Positions 1 to 8,612 of a stretch of 64,000 nucleotides of DNA are shown here, in pieces. Positions within the stretch are counted from its first letter, which is position 1; every line of letters starts with the position of its first letter. This DNA is from Candidatus Thiodiazotropha sp. CDECU1 (lineage in GTDB: Bacteria > Pseudomonadota > Gammaproteobacteria > Chromatiales > Chromatiaceae): contig NZ_OY734020.1 in the NCBI RefSeq assembly GCF_963455295.1, positions 930,001-994,000 of the forward strand. Reading direction: 5' to 3'. Under the pieces are notes generated by a model that saw nothing but the letters and a program-made list of their open reading frames with translations, made no database searches and was not told the origin of the DNA. A program made the position numbers and the translations under genes.

Positions 1-513
1 TCCGCGGTGAATAATCTTCTGCAACTCAAACCCACCCATGCCTTGACCGATCTTGGACGGGTCTGTATCAACACCACACTGGGTATATTCGGCCTATTCG
101 ATGTGGCATCCGATATGGGGATCCCAAACTACAAGGAGGATTTGGGACAGACCTTGGGCTTTTGGGGGATGGGTGATACCCCTTATCTGGTTGTGCCTTT
201 TCTCGGGCCCACCACACTTCGCGACCTGATAGGCTTGGCTGGCGACACCTGGCTGAACCCTATCAGTTACCCGAGTCAAGAGACATACTATGCCCTGACG
301 ACCTTGAGACTCATCGATGTGCGTGCCGATTTGCTTGAGGCAGGGGATGTTCTGGATGAGGCAGCAGTGGATAGATATGCCTTCCAAAGGGAGTTCTACC
401 TGCAAAAAAGGGATTCACAGATAAAAGATGGTCCCGATCATATGGATGAGGACGATCTCTTCGACGACACCTTTTTCGATGATGAAGAGGAGCTCCTGGA
501 AGAAAACGAATAG
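1..513 (+). CDS. mlaA: MlaA (VacJ)-family phospholipid-transport lipoprotein, C-terminal part
   Basis: The frame is open from the first base, so the N-terminus, including any lipoprotein signal, lies outside the window. About 170 residues remain. The segment with TLGFWGMGDTPYLVVPFLGP followed by a TLRD turn is the conserved core of the MlaA family. The later run LRLIDVRADLLEAGDVLDEAA is also typical of it. In known members, MlaA sits in the outer membrane with porins and removes phospholipid from the outer leaflet, passing it to MlaC. The C-terminus is a very acidic Asp/Glu tail of about 25 residues, longer and more acidic than I would expect. The gene ends 6 bp before the convergent pyrC stop. 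The family call is firm; orthology to E. coli mlaA is likely but not proven. Confidence 0.85.
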   Translation, partial: SAVNNLLQLKPTHALTDLGRVCINTTLGIFGLFDVASDMGIPNYKEDLGQTLGFWGMGDTPYLVVPFLGPTTLRDLIGLAGDTWLNPISYPSQETYYALTTLRLIDVRADLLEAGDVLDEAAVDRYAFQREFYLQKRDSQIKDGPDHMDEDDLFDDTFFDDEEELLEENE

Positions 514-519
514 CGCCTA

Positions 520-1551
520 TCAGCGGACCAGCTGCCAGCTGATTGTCTCACCACTACCCAAGGGGACTACCCGGTCTTGACCGAACTGGTAGCTCTCGGG
601 TGCTACCCACTCCCTCTTCTCCAGGGTGATGGTCTCCCGGTTCCGGGGCAGGCCATAGAAATCCGGCCCGAACAAACTGGCGAATCCCTCCAGCCTCTCC
701 AGTGCATCGACCTGTTCGAATAGCTCCGCATAGAGTTCAATTGCTGCATATGCGGTATAACACCCAGCGCATCCGCAGGCACACTCCTTGGCATGTTGAG
801 GATGGGGAGCGCTATCGGTGCCGAGGAAGAAGTGGGATTCACCGCTGGTTGCCGCTTCGATCAATGCCCTTTGGTGGCTCTCCCGTTTCAGGATCGGCAA
901 GCAGTAAAAGTGGGGGCGAATGCCACCGACCAGCATGGCGTTACGATTGTAGAGCAGGTGCTGCACCGTGATGGTCGCCCCAAGTCTGCCCTCATTGGCA
1001 CGCACGAAATCAACCGCCTGCTTGGTGGTGATGTGCTCGAAAACCATTGGCAGGGCAGGAAAGTCCCGGGTCAAGGGTTGTAGATGGCGATCGATAAACA
1101 CCTGCTCACGATCGAAGATATCCACATCCGGGTCGGTCACTTCGGCATGAATCAGTAGAGGGAGTCCCTCTTTCTGCATCGTTTCGAGGGCCGGATAGCA
1201 GCGGCGTATGTCTGTGACCCCCGCGTCTGAATGGGTTGTCGCACCCGCGGGGTAAAGCTTTATCCCTTTGATTATCCCACTATTTTTCGCGGCAATCACC
1301 TCGTCACTGCTGAGATGGTCAGTCATATAGAGTGTCATCAGGGGGGTAAAGTCACTGTTCTGCGGAAGTGCAGCGAGAATTCGCTCCCTATACGACATGG
1401 CCATGGCTGTCGTTGTAACCGGCGGTTTCAAATTGGGCATCACTATGGCACGGGCGAATCGTTCGGCGGTGTGGGCCACCACGGATGCCATGGCATCGTC
1501 ATCCCGCAGATGCAGGTGCCAGTCGTCTGGTCTGATTAGGCTAATTTGCAT
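520..1551 (-). CDS. pyrC: Dihydroorotase (class II, PyrC type)
   Basis: The product has 343 residues, close to the 348 of E. coli PyrC. It should catalyse reversible cyclisation of carbamoyl-aspartate to dihydroorotate, step 3 of de novo pyrimidine synthesis, in the cytoplasm. Visible zinc-site features are the N-terminal H-x-H (His12, His14 in DDWHLHLRD), the carboxylated lysine region (Lys98 in GIKLYPAGATT), the HAEV histidine, FEHITT, and GTDSAPH carrying the catalytic Asp. The gene is single, convergent with the mlaA fragment and divergent from the sulfur-globule-like genes. The 190-bp AT-rich gap upstream must therefore hold promoters for both directions. Nothing is truncated. Confidence 0.95.
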   Translation of the reverse strand: MQISLIRPDDWHLHLRDDDAMASVVAHTAERFARAIVMPNLKPPVTTTAMAMSYRERILAALPQNSDFTPLMTLYMTDHLSSDEVIAAKNSGIIKGIKLYPAGATTHSDAGVTDIRRCYPALETMQKEGLPLLIHAEVTDPDVDIFDREQVFIDRHLQPLTRDFPALPMVFEHITTKQAVDFVRANEGRLGATITVQHLLYNRNAMLVGGIRPHFYCLPILKRESHQRALIEAATSGESHFFLGTDSAPHPQHAKECACGCAGCYTAYAAIELYAELFEQVDALERLEGFASLFGPDFYGLPRNRETITLEKREWVAPESYQFGQDRVVPLGSGETISWQLVR

Positions 1552-1636
1552 GGAGTGCTATTTCGGTCCGGTTTTGGATTTCTGATTATATTAGAAAATG
1601 CCTATTTAATGTTTTTTTACAATTAAAAATCGCAAT

Positions 1637-1665
1637 TTGTTAATTTAAGTAATTTCTAATATTCT
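1637..1665 (+). promoter_or_regulatory. Probable sigma-70 promoter for the sulfur-globule-like genes
   Basis: A TTGTTA hexamer (1637-1642) lies 17 bp from TATTCT (1660-1665), inside an unusually AT-rich stretch between pyrC and the first Gly/Tyr-rich gene. Transcription would start near 1672, giving a leader of about 70 nt that ends in the strong Shine-Dalgarno sequence GAGGAGAG (1727-1734). Both hexamers match consensus only partly, so this is a visual prediction. Confidence 0.4.
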
Positions 1666-1740
1666 ATACCTCGAAGGCTACGCTATATCTGCTTTCTCAA
1701 AAAACATCATGATTACATTCTATCTCGAGGAGAGTGAATA

Positions 1741-2085
1741 ATGAAAAAGATCGTTCAAGCTTCTGCAGCTGCTGCATTGATCATTGCTTCCGCTTCCGCT
1801 TCCGCATGGTGGGGCGGCCCAGGCTACGGTAACCGGGGTTGGGGCAACGACGGTTGGGGCGACGGCTGGGGTGATGGCTCCGGTGACTTCAGCTTTGGTA
1901 TGAGCGGCAGTGCCCGTGGTTCCGGCTATGGTCGCGGCAACAACTACTATCGTGACTACTATGGTTATGGTCCCTATGGCTATGGCGCACCTTATGGTTA
2001 TGGTGCCCCTTATGGCTATGGCTACCCACCAGTAGCTCCGGTTGCACCGGCAGCTCCTGCAACACAGGCTGCACCTGCTAAGTAA
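1741..2085 (+). CDS. Exported Gly/Tyr-rich sulfur-globule-like protein (short form)
   Basis: The product has 114 residues. It starts with a clear Sec signal peptide (MKK, Ala-rich core, predicted cut after ASASA at residue 22) and the mature chain begins WWGG. The mature part is dominated by Gly, Tyr, Trp, Asn and Asp, with tandem [15 protein letters not shown] units, and ends in a Pro/Ala tail. Low-complexity, exported GYG-repeat proteins of this size resemble SgpA/B/C, which coat periplasmic sulfur globules in Allochromatium. The function is therefore inferred from composition and export; there is no enzymatic motif. A strong GAGGAGAG ribosome site precedes the ATG. A related gene follows 95 bp downstream, and both share the MKKI...NA/SA-WWG start, which suggests duplication. 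It could instead be another structural Gly-rich envelope protein. Confidence 0.65.
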   Translation: MKKIVQASAAAALIIASASASAWWGGPGYGNRGWGNDGWGDGWGDGSGDFSFGMSGSARGSGYGRGNNYYRDYYGYGPYGYGAPYGYGAPYGYGYPPVAPVAPAAPATQAAPAK

Positions 2086-2180
2086 AGCGGTTAAATACTT
2101 TAGCACAAGGACTTCTCGGCACAGGGACGTGCAAGGGCAGACAGCGTGGTTTTACACTAAAAAATTCTGGGTACTAAAAA

Positions 2181-2861
2181 ATGAAAAAGATTTCTATCAT
2201 TGCCGCGGCAATCGCCATGGCAGCCTCATCGGCAACCGTTAACGCTTGGTGGGGCAACGATTGGAGTGACGATTTCTTTGGTGACGGTTTCGGTGCTGGT
2301 GATTTCGACTTCAATTTTAACATGAGTGCACGCGGTAACGGTTATGGCCGCGGCTACAACAACTATCGCAACTACTATGGCTATGCTCCCTACGGATATG
2401 CGCCATACGGTCATGCCCCTGTTGTTCCTACAATGACCGAAGAGCAGAAGGCTGCCATGGAAGAGCAGCAGAAGGCTTTTGCCGAACAACAGAAGGCATT
2501 TGCCGAGCAACAACAAAAGGCCTTCGAACAGGCGGTTGCTGCGCAACGTGAATATGCCGAAAAATATAGTGCTGATCCCCGTGCTGCTATGGAAGCTGAA
2601 ATGAAGGCCTTCCAGGAGCAGATGCAGGCTCAGCGTGATCAGATGCAAACCCGTTATGACGGTATGGCTCCTGCCAGACCAGAGATGCCCGAAGCCATCG
2701 CTAAACGTATGGAAGAGTCTCAGGCTCGCCGTGACGAGATGGTCAAAGAGATGGAAGCGCGTCGCGCTGAGGCTATGAAAATGATGGAAGAGCGCCGCAA
2801 AGTTGCTATGGAGCGCAAACCCTTCGAAATGCCTGTGTTCGAGTCTCGCAAAGACATCTAA
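2181..2861 (+). CDS. Exported Gly/Tyr-rich sulfur-globule-like protein with long helical tail
   Basis: The product has 226 residues. Residues 1-22 are a signal peptide of the same length as in the preceding gene, and the mature start WWGNDW matches it. Residues 23-90 are a Gly/Asn/Tyr-rich block (GNGYGRGYNNYRNYYGYAPY) clearly related to the short paralogue. Residues 95-226 are quite different: Glu, Gln, Lys, Arg, Met and Ala rich, with KAFAEQQ repeats, and predicted by eye to be a continuous charged coiled coil. The gene therefore looks like a sulfur-globule-type domain joined to a rod. The rod might link globule coat proteins to each other or to the cell wall, which is speculation. There is no good Shine-Dalgarno before the ATG (only ACTAAAAA), so translation may depend on the upstream gene. 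A strong terminator follows 29 bp after the stop. Confidence 0.65.
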   Translation: MKKISIIAAAIAMAASSATVNAWWGNDWSDDFFGDGFGAGDFDFNFNMSARGNGYGRGYNNYRNYYGYAPYGYAPYGHAPVVPTMTEEQKAAMEEQQKAFAEQQKAFAEQQQKAFEQAVAAQREYAEKYSADPRAAMEAEMKAFQEQMQAQRDQMQTRYDGMAPARPEMPEAIAKRMEESQARRDEMVKEMEARRAEAMKMMEERRKVAMERKPFEMPVFESRKDI

Positions 2862-2890
2862 GAAGAATACCACTGCAGGCTACTAGTGAA

Positions 2891-2923
2891 GGCGCTACCG
2901 GTTAAACCGGTAGCGCCTTTTTT
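2891..2923 (+). terminator. Rho-independent terminator after the sulfur-globule-like pair
   Basis: A perfect 12-bp stem (2891-2902 with 2906-2917, GGCGCTACCGGT paired to its complement) closes a 3-nt loop and is followed directly by six T. This is one of the strongest terminators in the window. It separates the exported-protein genes from the pyruvate dehydrogenase genes. Confidence 0.9.
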
Positions 2924-3105
2924 ATATTGTTTGGAAGATGCTATCTGCCCAGGACACACCGGGTACTATCAGTCGCACTATTGCAGAATCGGGACCGCTG
3001 AGGTTTGGATCATGGTATGGCATGTTATTCTGGCACGCCCGACCAGGAAAGGTTAATTAACAGCAAAAACAGGGAATTAAGTCAGAAAAATAATCATCCA
3101 AAACG

Positions 3106-3134
3106 CTGAAAAGTAACCCGTCTTGCTGTATATT
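3106..3134 (+). promoter_or_regulatory. Possible sigma-70 promoter of aceE
   Basis: CTGAAA (3106-3111), a 17-bp spacer and TATATT (3129-3134) lie in the 329-bp non-coding stretch 2924-3252 between the terminator and aceE. The implied leader is about 110 nt. No other gene or strong repeat is visible in this stretch, apart from the palindrome listed next. Confidence 0.4.
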
Positions 3135-3154
3135 ACGCCTATCAATTCAAACCA

Positions 3155-3166
3155 TTGGCTAGCCAA
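3155..3166. promoter_or_regulatory. 12-bp palindrome, candidate operator of aceE
   Basis: TTGGCTAGCCAA is a perfect palindrome 20 bp downstream of the predicted aceE -10 box, where a repressor could block transcription. It does not match the PdhR site I know (ATTGGT-N3-ACCAAT). The regulator is unknown, and the site could be chance. Confidence 0.25.
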
Positions 3167-3252
3167 ATAGTTTCTCAGCCGTATGAGATAGATCCTGATC
3201 TCCAAGCTGGAGAACGGATTTTGTTTGCCAGAATAACCGTCAGAGAATAACG

Positions 3253-5907
3253 ATGCCGACTAGACCCGATACCGATCCGCTAGAGACACAGGAGTGGCTG
3301 GATGCCTTGGAGGCCGTACTCGAGAACGAAGGTGTGGATCGCGCCCACTTTCTCATTGAGCGCTTGGTTGATAAGGCCCGCCGGTCCGGTGCTTACCTGC
3401 CGTTCAGTGCAAACACGGCCTATGTGAATACCATACCGGTGACCAAGCAGCAGCGTTTCCCCGGCGATCGGGCCATGGAGCGTCGGATCAGGTCTTTCAT
3501 ACGCTGGAACGCCATGGCCATGGTGGTCCAGGCAAACAGGATATCCACAGAGTTGGGCGGTCATATTTCCAGTTTTGCCTCCGGTGCCACCCTATTCGAT
3601 GTGGGCTTCAACCACTTTTTCCACGCCCCCAGCAAGGAGCGGGACGGTGATCTGATCTTTTTTCAGGGACACTCCGCGCCTGGGGTATATGCCAGGGCAT
3701 ACCTGGAAGGCCGCCTGAGTGAAGAACAGCTCTACAGTTTTCGACAGGAGGTGGACGGTCAGGGCCTCTCGTCATATCCCCATCCCTGGTTGATGCCGGG
3801 ATTTTGGCAGTTTCCGACAGTGTCGATGGGTCTGGGCCCATTGATGGCTATCTATCAGGCGCGATTCATGCGCTATCTGCATGATCGTGGTCTGTTGAAT
3901 ACGGATGAGCGTAAAGTCTGGGCATTCTGTGGAGATGGTGAAATGGATGAGCCGGAGGCGCTCGGTGCCATCTCCCTGGCTGGGCGCGAGCGTCTGGACA
4001 ATCTGGTATTTGTCATTAACTGCAATCTGCAACGCCTGGATGGACCAGTGCGAGGCAATGGCAAGATCATTCAGGAGCTTGAGGCCGTATTTCGTGGTGC
4101 AGGCTGGAATGTGATCAAGGTGATCTGGGGTGGTTATTGGGATCCGCTTTTTGCGCGGGACAAGAACGGCATCCTGCTGAAGCGTATGGAGGAGTGTGTC
4201 GATGGCGATTACCAGGCATACAAGGCCAAGGGTGGCGCATATACACGCGAGCACTTCTTCGGTAGATATCCGGAACTCGATGAGATGGTCGCCAATATGA
4301 CCGATGAGGATATCTGGCGTCTCAACAGAGGTGGACACGATCCGCATAAGGTCTATGCGGCCTATGCGGAGGCGGTGTCACACAAAGGACAACCTACAGT
4401 TATTCTGGCCAAGACAGTTAAGGGTTACGGTATGGGTGTGGCCGGTGAGGGTCAGAATATCACCCACTCCCAGAAAAAGATGGGAGAAGCGGCCCTCAAG
4501 GCGTTTCGTGATCGTTTCAACATCCCGATCTCGGATGATCAGATAAGCGCCGCGCCCTTTTATAAACCACCGGCAGATAGCCCTGAAATGCAATATATGC
4601 ATGAGCATCGCCAGAACTTGGGTGGCTTTCTGCCGCAACGCCGGACCAAACTTGAGCCGCTGCAAGTGCCGACTCTGGAGGAATTCAAGGCCCTGTTGGA
4701 AGGCAGTGGGGAAAGGGAACAATCCACAACCATGGCATTTGTACGCCTGCTCAACATGCTGGTACGGAATAAAGTGGTTGGGAAGCAGATTGTTCCCATC
4801 GTGCCTGATGAAGCGCGTACCTTTGGCATGGAAGGCATGTTTCGCCAGTTGGGTATCTACTCCTCGGTGGGGCAATTGTATGAGCCGGTAGATGCCGACC
4901 AGGTGATGTTCTATCGGGAGGACAAGAAGGGGCAGATTCTGCAAGAGGGCATCAACGAAGCGGGTGCGATGTCTTCCTGGATAGCTGCCGCCACCTCCTA
5001 CAGTAATCACGGGATCAGCATGATCCCATTCTATATCTACTATTCGATGTTCGGCTTTCAACGGGTTGGCGATCTGGCTTGGGCGGCAGGGGATATGCAG
5101 GCCCGGGGTTTCCTTATCGGTGGTACCGCCGGTCGCACCACCCTGGCGGGAGAGGGGTTGCAACATCAGGACGGACATAGCCATATCATTGCCGGGACGA
5201 TACCGAACTGTGTCAGTTATGATCCGGCCTTTGCCTATGAATTGGCAGTGATTGTTCAGGATGGCATGCGGCGTATGTACCAAGAGCAGGATAATGTTTT
5301 TTACTACATTACCGTGATGAATGAAAACTATCTGCAACCCGCTATGCCTGAGGGAGTGGAGGAGGGCATAGTTCGCGGTTTCTATCTGCTGGATAGTGGT
5401 GGCAAACATAAGCAACGAGTGCAACTGCTGGGGAGTGGCACTATCCTGCGTGAAGTGATTGCCGCAGCGGAGTTACTTGAAAAAGAGTTCAAGGTCTCTG
5501 CGGATGTATGGAGCGTTACCAGTTTTAATGAATTGCGTCGTGACGGCTTGGATGTCGAGCGATGGAATACCCTGCATCCGGAAGAGAAACCAAAGTTAAG
5601 TTATGTCACTGAAAAACTAAGCGGTCAGAAGGGGCCTGTGGTGGCAGCTACAGATTATATTCGCAGTTATGCGGATCAGATCCGTCCCTTCATCAGCGCA
5701 AATTACAGTGTGTTAGGCACGGACGGATTTGGCCGGAGTGATATGCGCAGCCAGTTACGCAAGTTTTTTGAGGTAAACCGTTACTACATCGTGATCGCTG
5801 CCTTGAAGGCGCTTGCTGACCAGGGTGAGATCAAACCAGACAAAGTAAGTCAGGCGATCAAGAAGTACAAAATCGATCCAGACAAGCCCAACCCGGTTGA
5901 GGTTTAG
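3253..5907 (+). CDS. aceE: Pyruvate dehydrogenase E1 component, homodimeric type
   Basis: The product has 884 residues against 887 in E. coli AceE. It decarboxylates pyruvate with thiamine diphosphate and transfers the acetyl group to the lipoyl arm of E2. The thiamine-diphosphate/Mg motif begins with GDGEMDEP near residue 227 and runs on to the NCNLQRLDGP asparagine. The N-terminal TAYVNTIP and RRIRSFIRWNAMAMV blocks and the GHSSGAP-like segment (GHSAPGVYARAYLEGR) are typical of this family. So are the C-terminal transketolase-like blocks GRTTLAGEGLQHQDGHS and ATDYIRSYADQIRPF. The gene is followed 105 bp later by aceF. The ATG has only a weak purine-rich site (CAGAGAATAACG). The frame is intact over the full length. 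Confidence 0.97.
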   Translation: MPTRPDTDPLETQEWLDALEAVLENEGVDRAHFLIERLVDKARRSGAYLPFSANTAYVNTIPVTKQQRFPGDRAMERRIRSFIRWNAMAMVVQANRISTELGGHISSFASGATLFDVGFNHFFHAPSKERDGDLIFFQGHSAPGVYARAYLEGRLSEEQLYSFRQEVDGQGLSSYPHPWLMPGFWQFPTVSMGLGPLMAIYQARFMRYLHDRGLLNTDERKVWAFCGDGEMDEPEALGAISLAGRERLDNLVFVINCNLQRLDGPVRGNGKIIQELEAVFRGAGWNVIKVIWGGYWDPLFARDKNGILLKRMEECVDGDYQAYKAKGGAYTREHFFGRYPELDEMVANMTDEDIWRLNRGGHDPHKVYAAYAEAVSHKGQPTVILAKTVKGYGMGVAGEGQNITHSQKKMGEAALKAFRDRFNIPISDDQISAAPFYKPPADSPEMQYMHEHRQNLGGFLPQRRTKLEPLQVPTLEEFKALLEGSGEREQSTTMAFVRLLNMLVRNKVVGKQIVPIVPDEARTFGMEGMFRQLGIYSSVGQLYEPVDADQVMFYREDKKGQILQEGINEAGAMSSWIAAATSYSNHGISMIPFYIYYSMFGFQRVGDLAWAAGDMQARGFLIGGTAGRTTLAGEGLQHQDGHSHIIAGTIPNCVSYDPAFAYELAVIVQDGMRRMYQEQDNVFYYITVMNENYLQPAMPEGVEEGIVRGFYLLDSGGKHKQRVQLLGSGTILREVIAAAELLEKEFKVSADVWSVTSFNELRRDGLDVERWNTLHPEEKPKLSYVTEKLSGQKGPVVAATDYIRSYADQIRPFISANYSVLGTDGFGRSDMRSQLRKFFEVNRYYIVIAALKALADQGEIKPDKVSQAIKKYKIDPDKPNPVEV

Positions 5908-6012
5908 CGGGGTAATTCTAAGAACCGGTACTATCAAGCCGGTTACTAGGTGTGTGCTAAGGCAATGGTCTGAACGAAATAGATGATGCCAAACCGGCAA
6001 AGAGGACAAGAC

Positions 6013-7359
6013 GTGGGTAAAACGACAGATGTACTGATACCGGATATAGGTGATTTCGACTCGGTCGAGATCATTGAGATTCTGGTTTCAGAGGGTGACC
6101 GGGTCGCGGTAGAGGAGTCCCTGTTAACCCTTGAAAGCGATAAGGCTACGATGGAGATTCCCTCCCCCCATAGCGGCGAGGTTAAACAGCTGTTGCTCAA
6201 GGTTGGTGATCGGGTCAAGGAAGGAGACAAGATACTCGTCATTGAGGCTGAAGAGAGCGAGCAACAATCGGAGAGTGACGAAGCAACTACACCCACACCG
6301 GCGGCTGAAGAAGTAGAAACTGTGCAAGCACCGGCTCCGGCACCAAACAAAGAGCCAGCCTCAGCTTCTGAGCAGCCGGCGCGGCTTCCGGGTGAAAAAG
6401 AGGCCCGTGTGCCCCCCGTGCCTGTGGGATTCATCGAGAGCGGAGGACAGGCCACCCCACATGCCAGTCCGGCGGTACGTCGCTTTGCCCGAGAATTGGG
6501 TGTTGATCTTTCATCGGTCAAAGGTAGTGGTCCTAAAAACAGAATCCTGAAAGAGGATATTCAAAGGTTCGTCAAACGCTCCCTGCGGCAGGGTGACGAG
6601 GCAGCATTAACCCGGACACCCTTTGAGATGCCCCTGGGCCCGGATGTTGACTACAGCCGTTTTGGTGAGATTGAAACATCACCGCTGAATCGCATCAAGA
6701 AGATCAGTGGGGCTCATTTGCATCGCTGTTGGTTGAGCGTGCCGCATGTCACCCAGTTTGACGAGGCGGATATCACCGAGCTTGAGGCCTTCAGGCAGGG
6801 GCAAAAGGAGGCCGCGTCACAGCAGTCTGTACGCTTGACCTTGATGCCGTTTCTCATGAAAGCGGTAGCAGGGGCACTTAAGCAGATGCCGGTATTCAAT
6901 GCCGCCCTGTCTGCGGATGGGGAGTCCTTGATATATAGGAAATATATTCATATCGGGGTGGCCGTGGATACGCCCAATGGGCTGGTGGTGCCGGTGATAC
7001 GCGATGTGGATCAAAAGGGTGTCTTCCAGCTTGCCGGCGAGTTGATGGAAATCAGCGCCAAGGCACGGGATGGAAAATTGGCGCCGGCCGATTTGCAGGG
7101 CGGATGTTTCTCAATCTCCAGCCTTGGTGGAATTGGTGGTACTGCATTCACGCCTATTGTGAACGCCCCCGAAGTGGCGATCCTCGGCGTCTCCCGCAGC
7201 AGTATGCAGCCGGTCTGGGATGGGGAGGCCTTCCTGCCGCGCTTGATCTTGCCCCTCTCTCTATCCTACGACCACCGGGTGATCGATGGCGCAGATGGTG
7301 TCAGGTTCACCACCTATCTCTCTTCCATACTGGGTGATATTCGGCGCTTATTACTCTGA
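6013..7359 (+). CDS. aceF: Dihydrolipoyl acetyltransferase, E2 of pyruvate dehydrogenase
   Basis: I choose the GTG at 6013 because AGAGGA sits 6 bp before it and the protein then starts directly with the lipoyl domain. The frame also allows ATG at 5983 or 5986, but without a ribosome site. From 6013 the product has 448 residues. A single lipoyl domain spans residues 1-80, with Lys44 in ESDKATMEIPSP as the lipoylation site. An Ala/Pro/Glu linker covers residues 85-125. A peripheral subunit-binding domain (ASPAVRRFARELGVDLSSVK) follows, then the acyltransferase core ending in SYDHRVIDGADG with the active-site His. E. coli E2 has three lipoyl domains; one is common in other Proteobacteria. E2 forms the core that binds AceE and Lpd. 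Confidence 0.95.
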   Translation: MGKTTDVLIPDIGDFDSVEIIEILVSEGDRVAVEESLLTLESDKATMEIPSPHSGEVKQLLLKVGDRVKEGDKILVIEAEESEQQSESDEATTPTPAAEEVETVQAPAPAPNKEPASASEQPARLPGEKEARVPPVPVGFIESGGQATPHASPAVRRFARELGVDLSSVKGSGPKNRILKEDIQRFVKRSLRQGDEAALTRTPFEMPLGPDVDYSRFGEIETSPLNRIKKISGAHLHRCWLSVPHVTQFDEADITELEAFRQGQKEAASQQSVRLTLMPFLMKAVAGALKQMPVFNAALSADGESLIYRKYIHIGVAVDTPNGLVVPVIRDVDQKGVFQLAGELMEISAKARDGKLAPADLQGGCFSISSLGGIGGTAFTPIVNAPEVAILGVSRSSMQPVWDGEAFLPRLILPLSLSYDHRVIDGADGVRFTTYLSSILGDIRRLLL

Positions 7360-7646
7360 TCGCCAGGGACCGATCTGATCCGGACAATGGATGGTCTCTT
7401 CGGCGGTCCTGTCTGAAATATTCACAATATTCAAAAAAAACCTACTAATTCATAGGGTTAGAATAAAAGATCCACTCGCCCATGGGGTAAAGGGTGAGTG
7501 GGCATCCTAAGTTTATGGTTTTATTAGGTATCATCTCTTAAAGTTAGGAATGGAAAGACCGCTAACCTGTTGTGGGGAGCATTGCGTCACCCCACTATGG
7601 ATGATTTTTCTTCAGGGATGTCTAATGACGTCGCGCTCAGCGTCAA
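7360..7646. other. Intergenic region with an unassigned hairpin (7472-7501)
   Basis: This 287-bp gap separates aceF from the peroxidase gene. Positions 7472-7481 and 7492-7501 form a 10-bp stem (one G-T pair) around a 10-nt loop. No T-run follows on either strand, so it is not an obvious intrinsic terminator. It could be an RNA stability element or a regulator site. I see no convincing promoter or small gene here. Confidence 0.4.
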
Positions 7647-8612
7647 GTGTATATGAATATCCTGTTGAAACTACTACTGTTATTTGGGTTGATATCGTCC
7701 TTTACTCTAACTGCCGAGGTAAAGAACGAGCCGATAGGGCCATTGGCCTCCGATCCTGGCTTGGATGCAAGATTGGTATCCCTTGGGGATAAGTTGTTTC
7801 ACGATACCCGACTCTCCCAGGATAACAGTATCAGCTGCGCCAGCTGTCATATCCTCTCCACGGGCGGGACTGATGATAAGAAAAATTCTGTTGGCGTTGG
7901 GGGAAGTGTTGGCAACATCAAGACTCCCACCGTCTTCAATTCCAGCTACAATTTTGTCCATTTCTGGGATGGTCGTGCTCAGACATTGGAGGAACAGGCA
8001 CCCGGTCCTGTCCATAATCCTATCGAGATGAACTCCAACTGGGAGGAGGTCATTTCCAAACTGAGTAAAGACCCAGCCATCATGGAGGAGTTCGAAGAAC
8101 TGTTTCATGATGGTATGACCGGGGAAAATATTGCTGCTGCCATAGCGGTCTTTGAGCGTTCTCTAGTCACTGTCAATTCACGTTTTGATCGGTGGCTCAA
8201 GGGGGAGGAAAGGGTGCTCACCGAGCAGGAGCTGCGCGGTTATCGTCTGTTTAAGAGTTATGGCTGTGTCAGTTGTCACCAGGGTGTGAATGTGGGTGGT
8301 AACATGTATGGCATAATGGGTGCGAAGGGAGACTATTTTAAGGATACGCAACGCGAAATCACAGACGCTGACCTGGGTCGTTATAATGTCACCAAGCTGA
8401 GTGAAGACAAGCACTACTTCAAAGTACCCAGTTTGCGCCTGGCAGCAATCAATCCACCCTATTTCCATGATGGATCCGAGCCAACCCTGGAGGGAGCGAT
8501 ACGGATCATGGGTCGTTACCAATTGGGTCGTGAGCTACCGGATGATGATATCGAGGATATTATATCCTTCCTCTACACCTTGGTTGGTGAGCATATCAGG
8601 TTGAAACCATGA
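7647..8612 (+). CDS. Diheme cytochrome c peroxidase (CcpA/MauG family)
   Basis: The product has 321 residues: an N-terminal signal peptide (hydrophobic residues 5-22, cut near TLTA) followed by two c-type heme motifs, CASCH (around residue 67) and CVSCH (around residue 210). The sequences around the second heme (GYRLFKSYGCVSCHQGVNVGG) and the terminal PYFHDGSEPTLEGAIRIMGRYQLGRELPDDDI... region are typical of bacterial diheme peroxidases. These proteins reduce hydrogen peroxide to water in the periplasm using cytochrome c or azurin. The start is unsure: GTG 7647 or ATG 7653, neither with a good ribosome site. The stop overlaps the next gene by 4 bp, so the two are probably translated together. 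MauG-like oxidase activity is an alternative. Confidence 0.88.
   Translation: MYMNILLKLLLLFGLISSFTLTAEVKNEPIGPLASDPGLDARLVSLGDKLFHDTRLSQDNSISCASCHILSTGGTDDKKNSVGVGGSVGNIKTPTVFNSSYNFVHFWDGRAQTLEEQAPGPVHNPIEMNSNWEEVISKLSKDPAIMEEFEELFHDGMTGENIAAAIAVFERSLVTVNSRFDRWLKGEERVLTEQELRGYRLFKSYGCVSCHQGVNVGGNMYGIMGAKGDYFKDTQREITDADLGRYNVTKLSEDKHYFKVPSLRLAAINPPYFHDGSEPTLEGAIRIMGRYQLGRELPDDDIEDIISFLYTLVGEHIRLKP

Noticed and set aside
1741-2085. The GYGAPYGYG tandem codons as a CRISPR-like or satellite repeat
   Set aside because: The repeats are in frame within an exported protein, are only 12-18 bp long and lack spacers.
2226-2873. A 215-codon frame antisense to the long sulfur-globule-like gene
   Set aside because: Leu/Phe/His-rich reading of the repetitive Glu/Lys/Gln codons on the other strand, with no ribosome site.
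4378-5424. A 348-codon open frame antisense to aceE
   Set aside because: No domain, no ribosome site, and the sense strand is a full-length conserved gene.
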